Origin: Apostichopus japonicus
Taxonomy: Eukaryota > Echinodermata > Holothuroidea > Aspidochirotida > Stichopodidae
Direction: 5' to 3'
Assembly: GCF_037975245.1 (NCBI RefSeq)
Contig: NC_092562.1
Coordinates: forward strand, 17,125,521-17,189,520
DNA: 64,000 nucleotides
Both the position numbers and the translations under genes were made by a program. A model generated the notes under the pieces. The model searched no databases and was not told the origin of the DNA. It worked only from the letters and a program-made list of their open reading frames with translations. The stretch's first letter is position 1. Every line of letters starts with the position of its first letter. This document shows, in pieces, positions 58,801 to 64,000 of this stretch.

Positions 58801-61800
58801 TAAGTATTAGTTAATCCACCTAATATCTCAGTCCAAACAGTGGCGCGATGGCTTGGCGCACTGTACGAGCTGATGATCGAGACTCTCTTTTGCATCCCTG
58901 GTTCGAACCCCGGGTGATGACGTCTTTTGCCGATCTTTTACAGCAAGTGCCTACACGGGGAGCTGTAAGTATTAGTTAATCCAGCTAATATCTCAGTCCA
59001 AACAGTGGCGCGATGGCTTGGCGCACTGTACGAGCTGATGATCGAGACTCTCTTTTGCATCCCTGGTTCGAACCCCGGGTGATGACGTCTTTTGCCGATC
59101 TTTTACAGCAAGTGCCTACACGGGGAGCTGTAAGTATTAGTTAATCCAGCTAATATCTCAGTCCAAACAGTGGCGCGATGGCTTGGCGCACTGTACGAGC
59201 TGATGATCGAGACTCTCTTTTGCATCCCTGGTTCGAACCCCGGGTGATGACGTCTTTTGCCGATCTTTTACAGCAAGTGCCTACACGGGGAGCTGTAAGT
59301 ATTAGTTAATCCAGCTAATATCTCAGTCCAAACAGTGGCGCGATGGCTTGGCGCACTGTACGAGCTGATGATCGAGACTCTCTTTTGCATCCCTGGTTCG
59401 AACCCCGGGTGATGACGTCTTTTGCCGATCTTTTACAGCAAGTGCCTACACGGGGAGCTGTAAGTATTAGTTAATCCAGCTAATATCTCAGTCCAAACAG
59501 TGGCGCGATGGCTTGGCGCACTGTACGAGCTGATGATCGAGACTCTCTTTTGCATCCCTGGTTCGAACCCCGGGTGATGACGTCTTTTGCCGATCTTTTA
59601 CAGCAAGTGCCTACACGGGGAGCTGTAAGTATTAGTTAATCCAGCTAATATCTCAGTCCAAACAGTGGCGCGATGGCTTGGCGCACTGTACGAGCTGATG
59701 ATCGAGACTCTCTTTTGCATCCCTGGTTCGAACCCCGGGTGATGACGTCTTTTGCCGATCTTTTACAGCAAGTGCCTACACGGGGAGCTGTAAGTATTAG
59801 TTAATCCAGCTAATATCTCAGTCCAAACAGTGGCGCGATGGCTTGGCGCACTGTACGAGCTGATGATCGAGACTCTCTTTTGCATCCCTGGTTCGAACCC
59901 CGGGTGATGACGTCTTTTGCCGATCTTTTACAGCAAGTGCCTACACGGGGAGCTGTAAGTATTAGTTAATCCAGCTAATATCTCAGTCCAAACAGTGGCG
60001 CGATGGCTTGGCGCACTGTACGAGCTGATGATCGAGACTCTCTTTTGCATCCCTGGTTCGAACCCCGGGTGATGACGTCTTTTGCCGATCTTTTACAGCA
60101 AGTGCCTACACGGGGAGCTGTAAGTATTAGTTAATCCAGCTAATATCTCAGTCCAAACAGTGGCGCGATGGCTTGGCGCACTGTACGAGCTGATGATCGA
60201 GACTCTCTTTTGCATCCCTGGTTCGAACCCCGGGTGATGACGTCTTTTGCCGATCTTTTACAGCAAGTGCCTACACGGGGAGCTGTAAGTATTAGTTAAT
60301 CCAGCTAATATCTCAGTCCAAACAGTGGCGCGATGGCTTGGCGCACTGTACGAGCTGATGATCGAGACTCTCTTTTGCATCCCTGGTTCGAACCCCGGGT
60401 GATGACGTCTTTTGCCGATCTTTTACAGCAAGTGCCTACACGGGGAGCTGTAAGTATTAGTTAATCCAGCTAATATCTCAGTCCAAACAGTGGCGCGATG
60501 GCTTGGCGCACTGTACGAGCTGATGATCGAGACTCTCTTTTGCATCCCTGGTTCGAACCCCGGGTGATGACGTCTTTTGCCGATCTTTTACAGCAAGTGC
60601 CTACACGGGGAGCTGTAAGTATTAGTTAATCCAGCTAATATCTCAGTCCAAACAGTGGCGCGATGGCTTGGCGCACTGTACGAGCTGATGATCGAGACTC
60701 TCTTTTGCATCCCTGGTTCGAACCCCGGGTGATGACGTCTTTTGCCGATCTTTTACAGCAAGTGCCTACACGGGGAGCTGTAAGTATTAGTTAATCCAGC
60801 TAATATCTCAGTCCAAACAGTGGCGCGATGGCTTGGCGCACTGTACGAGCTGATGATCGAGACTCTCTTTTGCATCCCTGGTTCGAACCCCGGGTGATGA
60901 CGTCTTTTGCCGATCTTTTACAGCAAGTGCCTACACGGGGAGCTGTAAGTATTAGTTAATCCAGCTAATATCTCAGTCCAAACAGTGGCGCGATGGCTTG
61001 GCGCACTGTACGAGCTGATGATCGAGACTCTCTTTTGCATCCCTGGTTCGAACCCCGGGTGATGACGTCTTTTGCCGATCTTTTACAGCAAGTGCCTACA
61101 CGGGGAGCTGTAAGTATTAGTTAATCCAGCTAATATCTCAGTCCAAACAGTGGCGCGATGGCTTGGCGCACTGTACGAGCTGATGATCGAGACTCTCTTT
61201 TGCATCCCTGGTTCGAACCCCGGGTGATGACGTCTTTTGCCGATCTTTTACAGCAAGTGCCTACACGGGGAGCTGTAAGTATTAGTTAATCCAGCTAATA
61301 TCTCAGTCCAAACAGTGGCGCGATGGCTTGGCGCACTGTACGAGCTGATGATCGAGACTCTCTTTTGCATCCCTGGTTCGAACCCCGGGTGATGACGTCT
61401 TTTGCCGATCTTTTACAGCAAGTGCCTACACGGGGAGCTGTAATTATTAGTTAATCCAGCTAATATCTCAGTCCGTACAGTGGCGCGATGGCTTGGCGCA
61501 CTGTACGAGCTGATGATCGAGACTCTCTTTTGCATCCCTGGTTCGAACCCCGGGTGATGACGTCTTTTGCCGATCTTTTACAGCAAGTGCCTACACGGGG
61601 AGCTGTAAGTATTAGTTAATCCAGCTAATATCTCAGTCCAAACAGTGGCGCGATGGCTTGGCGCACTGTACGAGCTGATGATCGAGACTCTCTTTTGCAT
61701 CCCTGGTTCGAACCCCGGGTGATGACGTCTTTTGCCGATCTTTTACAGCAAGTGCCTACACGGGGAGCTGTAAGTATTAGTTAATCCAGCTAATACCTCA

Positions 61801-62193
61801 GTCCATACAGTGGCGCGATGGCTTGGCGCACTGTACGAGCTGATTATCGAGACTCTCTTTTGCATCCCTGGTTCGAACCCCGGGTGATGACGTCTTTTGC
61901 CGATCTTTTACAGCAAGTGCCTACACGGGGAGCTGTAAGTATTAGTTAATCCAGCTAATACCTCAGTCCATACAGTGGCGCGATGGCTTGGCGCACTGTA
62001 CGAGCTGATGATCGAGACTCTCTTTTGCATCCCTGGTTCGAACCCCGGGTGATGACGTCTTTTGCCGATCTTTTACAGCAAGTGCCTACACGGGGAGCTG
62101 TAAGTATTAGTTAATCCAGCTAATATCTCAGTCCAGACAGTGGCGCGATGGCTTGGCGCACTGTACGAGCTGATGATCGAGACTCTCTTTTGC

Positions 62194-64000
62194 GTCCCTG
62201 GTTCGAACCCCGGGTGATGACGTCTTTTGCCGATCTTTTACAGCAAGTGCCTACACGGGGAGCTGTAAGTATTATTTAATCCACCTAATATCTCAGTCCA
62301 TACAGTGGCGCGATGGCTTGGCGCCCTGTACGAGCTGATGATCGAGACTCTCTTTTGCGTCCCTGGTTCGAACCCCGGGTGATGACGTCTTTTGCCGATC
62401 TTTTACAGCAAGTGCCTACACGGGGAGCTGTAAGTATTAGTTAATCCACCTAATATCTCAGTCCAAACAGTGGCGCGATGGCTTGGCGCCCTGTACGACC
62501 TGATGATCGAGACTCTCTTTTGCGTCCCTGGTTCGAACCCCGGGTGATGACGTCTTTTGCCGATCTTTTACAGCAAGTGCCTACACGGGGAGCTGTAAGT
62601 ATTAGTTAATCCACCTAATATCTCAGTCCAAACAGTGGCGCGATGGCTTGGCGCACTGTACGAGCTGATGATCGAGACTCTCTTTTGCGTCCCTGGTTCG
62701 AACCCCGGGTGATGACGTCTTTTGCCGATCTTTTACAGCAAGTGCCTACACGGGGAGCTGTAAGTATTAGTTAATCCACCTAATATCTCAGTCCAAACAG
62801 TGGCGCGATGGCTTGGCGCACTGTACGAGCTGATGATCGAGACTCTCTTTTGCGTCCCTGGTTCGAACCCCGGGTGATGACGTCTTTTGCCGATCTTTTA
62901 CAGCAAGTGCCTACACGGGGAGCTGTAAGTATTAGTTAATCCACCTAATATCTCAGTCCAAACAGTGGCGCGATGGCTTGGCGCACTGTACGAGCTGATG
63001 ATCGAGACTCTCTTTTGCGTCCCTGGTTCGAACCCCGGGTGATGACGTCTTTTGCCGATCTTTTACAGCAAGTGCCTACACGGGGAGCTGTAAGTATTAG
63101 TTAATCCACCTAATATCTCAGTCCAAACAGTGGCGCGATGGCTTGGCGCACTGTACGAGCTGATGATCGAGACTCTCTTTTGCGTCCCTGGTTCGAACCC
63201 CGGGTGATGACGTCTTTTGCCGATCTTTTACAGCAAGTGCCTACACGGGGAGCTGTAAGTATTAGTTAATCCACCTAATATCTCAGTCCAAACAGTGGCG
63301 CGATGGCTTGGCGCACTGTACGAGCTGATGATCGAGACTCTCTTTTGCGTCCCTGGTTCGAACCCCGGGTGATGACGTCTTTTGCCGATCTTTTACAGCA
63401 AGTGCCTACACGGGGAGCTGTAAGTATTAGTTAATCCACCTAATATCTCAGTCCAAACAGTGGCGCGATGGCTTGGCGCACTGTACGAGCTGATGATCGA
63501 GACTCTCTTTTGCGTCCCTGGTTCGAACCCCGGGTGATGACGTCTTTTGCCGATCTTTTACAGCAAGTGCCTACACGGGGAGCTGTAAGTATTAGTTAAT
63601 CCACCTAATATCTCAGTCCAAACAGTGGCGCGATGGCTTGGCGCACTGTACGAGCTGATGATCGAGACTCTCTTTTGCGTCCCTGGTTCGAACCCCGGGT
63701 GATGACGTCTTTTGCCGATCTTTTACAGCAAGTGCCTACACGGGGAGCTGTAAGTATTAGTTAATCCACCTAATATCTCAGTCCAAACAGTGGCGCGATG
63801 GCTTGGCGCACTGTACGAGCTGATGATCGAGACTCTCTTTTGCGTCCCTGGTTCGAACCCCGGGTGATGACGTCTTTTGCCGATCTTTTACAGCAAGTGC
63901 CTACACGGGGAGCTGTAAGTATTAGTTAATCCACCTAATATCTCAGTCCAAACAGTGGCGCGATGGCTTGGCGCACTGTACGAGCTGATGATCGAGACTC
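62194..64000 (+). repeat. Terminal block of array B monomers with TTTTGCGTCCC
   Basis: From 62194 to the window end, 11 consecutive monomers share A-to-G (GCGTCCC for GCATCCC). The block is open on the right. Confidence 0.8.

Larger units (their letters stand above)
34262..64000 (+). repeat. Array B, right part: tRNA-like satellite, 165-bp monomer, running off the window
   Basis: About 180 monomers in strict 165-bp register, all in the same orientation. With the left part this gives about 211 monomers here; the true array is longer because the window ends inside it. Monomers differ at only a few positions: CCGTGG or CCCTGG before TTCGAAC, CAGCTAATATC, CACCTAATATC, CAGTTAATATC or CACATAATATC, CAGCAAGTG or CAGCGAGTG, and CCATACAG or CCAAACAG. 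CCGTGG prevails up to about 38.5 kb and CCCTGG after it, with CCGTGG pockets near 45.4-46.2 and 58.4-58.8 kb. Every monomer inspected keeps the A-box-like and B-box-like blocks. No gene is seen in this 29.7-kb stretch. Confidence 0.96.

Noticed and set aside
21339-64000. CRISPR-like regular repeat structure
   Set aside because: The repeats are whole monomers directly abutting without unique spacers, in a spliced animal genome. This is a satellite.
34262-64000. Array of functional tRNA genes
   Set aside because: The B box is good, but the acceptor stem does not pair, no proper anticodon arm is visible, and TTTT lies between the two boxes. The monomer is tRNA-derived at most.
6242-64000. Functional link between POLR2E (a shared Pol III subunit) and the Pol III-promoter-like arrays nearby
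   Set aside because: Attractive, but the proximity is most simply chance; nothing in the sequence joins them.

Overview
The window comes from an animal genome, most likely a marine invertebrate. The evidence is a GT-AG-spliced, conserved nuclear gene (POLR2E) with large AT-rich introns, several non-LTR retrotransposons, and very long satellite arrays. An echinoderm or other invertebrate deuterostome is a guess; nothing here proves the lineage.

Layout. (1) 1-6241: AT-rich non-coding DNA with a CT-rich minisatellite, small diverged tandem repeats and one exon-like segment I cannot identify. (2) 6242-17735, minus strand: a complete eight-exon gene for RPABC1/RPB5 (POLR2E), the subunit shared by RNA polymerases I, II and III. 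The eight exons join in frame to 210 residues, the length of the human protein. (3) 17736-17965: its short upstream region, with a 12-bp minisatellite. (4) 17966-21338, minus strand: two same-orientation, 5'-truncated and decayed jockey-superfamily (L2/CR1-like) LINE copies. (5) 21339-23948: a tandem array of about 16.6 monomers of 157 bp (array A). (6) 23949 to the window end: a much larger tandem array with an exact 165-bp period (array B), about 211 monomers here and continuing past 64000. (7) 28980-34261: a full-length, apparently intact Tx1/L1-like LINE with two ORFs and a poly(A) tail, inserted into one array B monomer with a 14-bp target-site duplication.

Main story. Monomers of both arrays look tRNA-derived: each has a D-arm/A-box-like block (TGGCGCGATGG in B, TGGCGCGGTTGG in A), then a T-arm/B-box-like block about 50 bp downstream (GGTTCGAACCC in B, the weaker GGCTCGAAACC in A). 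A and B also share blocks outside the tRNA-like part, so they look like two diverged families from one tRNA-derived (SINE-like) ancestor that became a satellite. The Tx1-like LINE landed in the A-box/D-arm of a B monomer. The first 12 bases of the LINE equal the D-arm of array A, which suggests, without proving, that this element lineage repeatedly uses such tRNA-like repeats as its target.

The arrays carry variant blocks and higher-order repeats (4-mers in A and B, and 16- and 19-monomer spacings in B), as expected from unequal exchange and local amplification. No CRISPR, operon or prokaryotic feature was seen.
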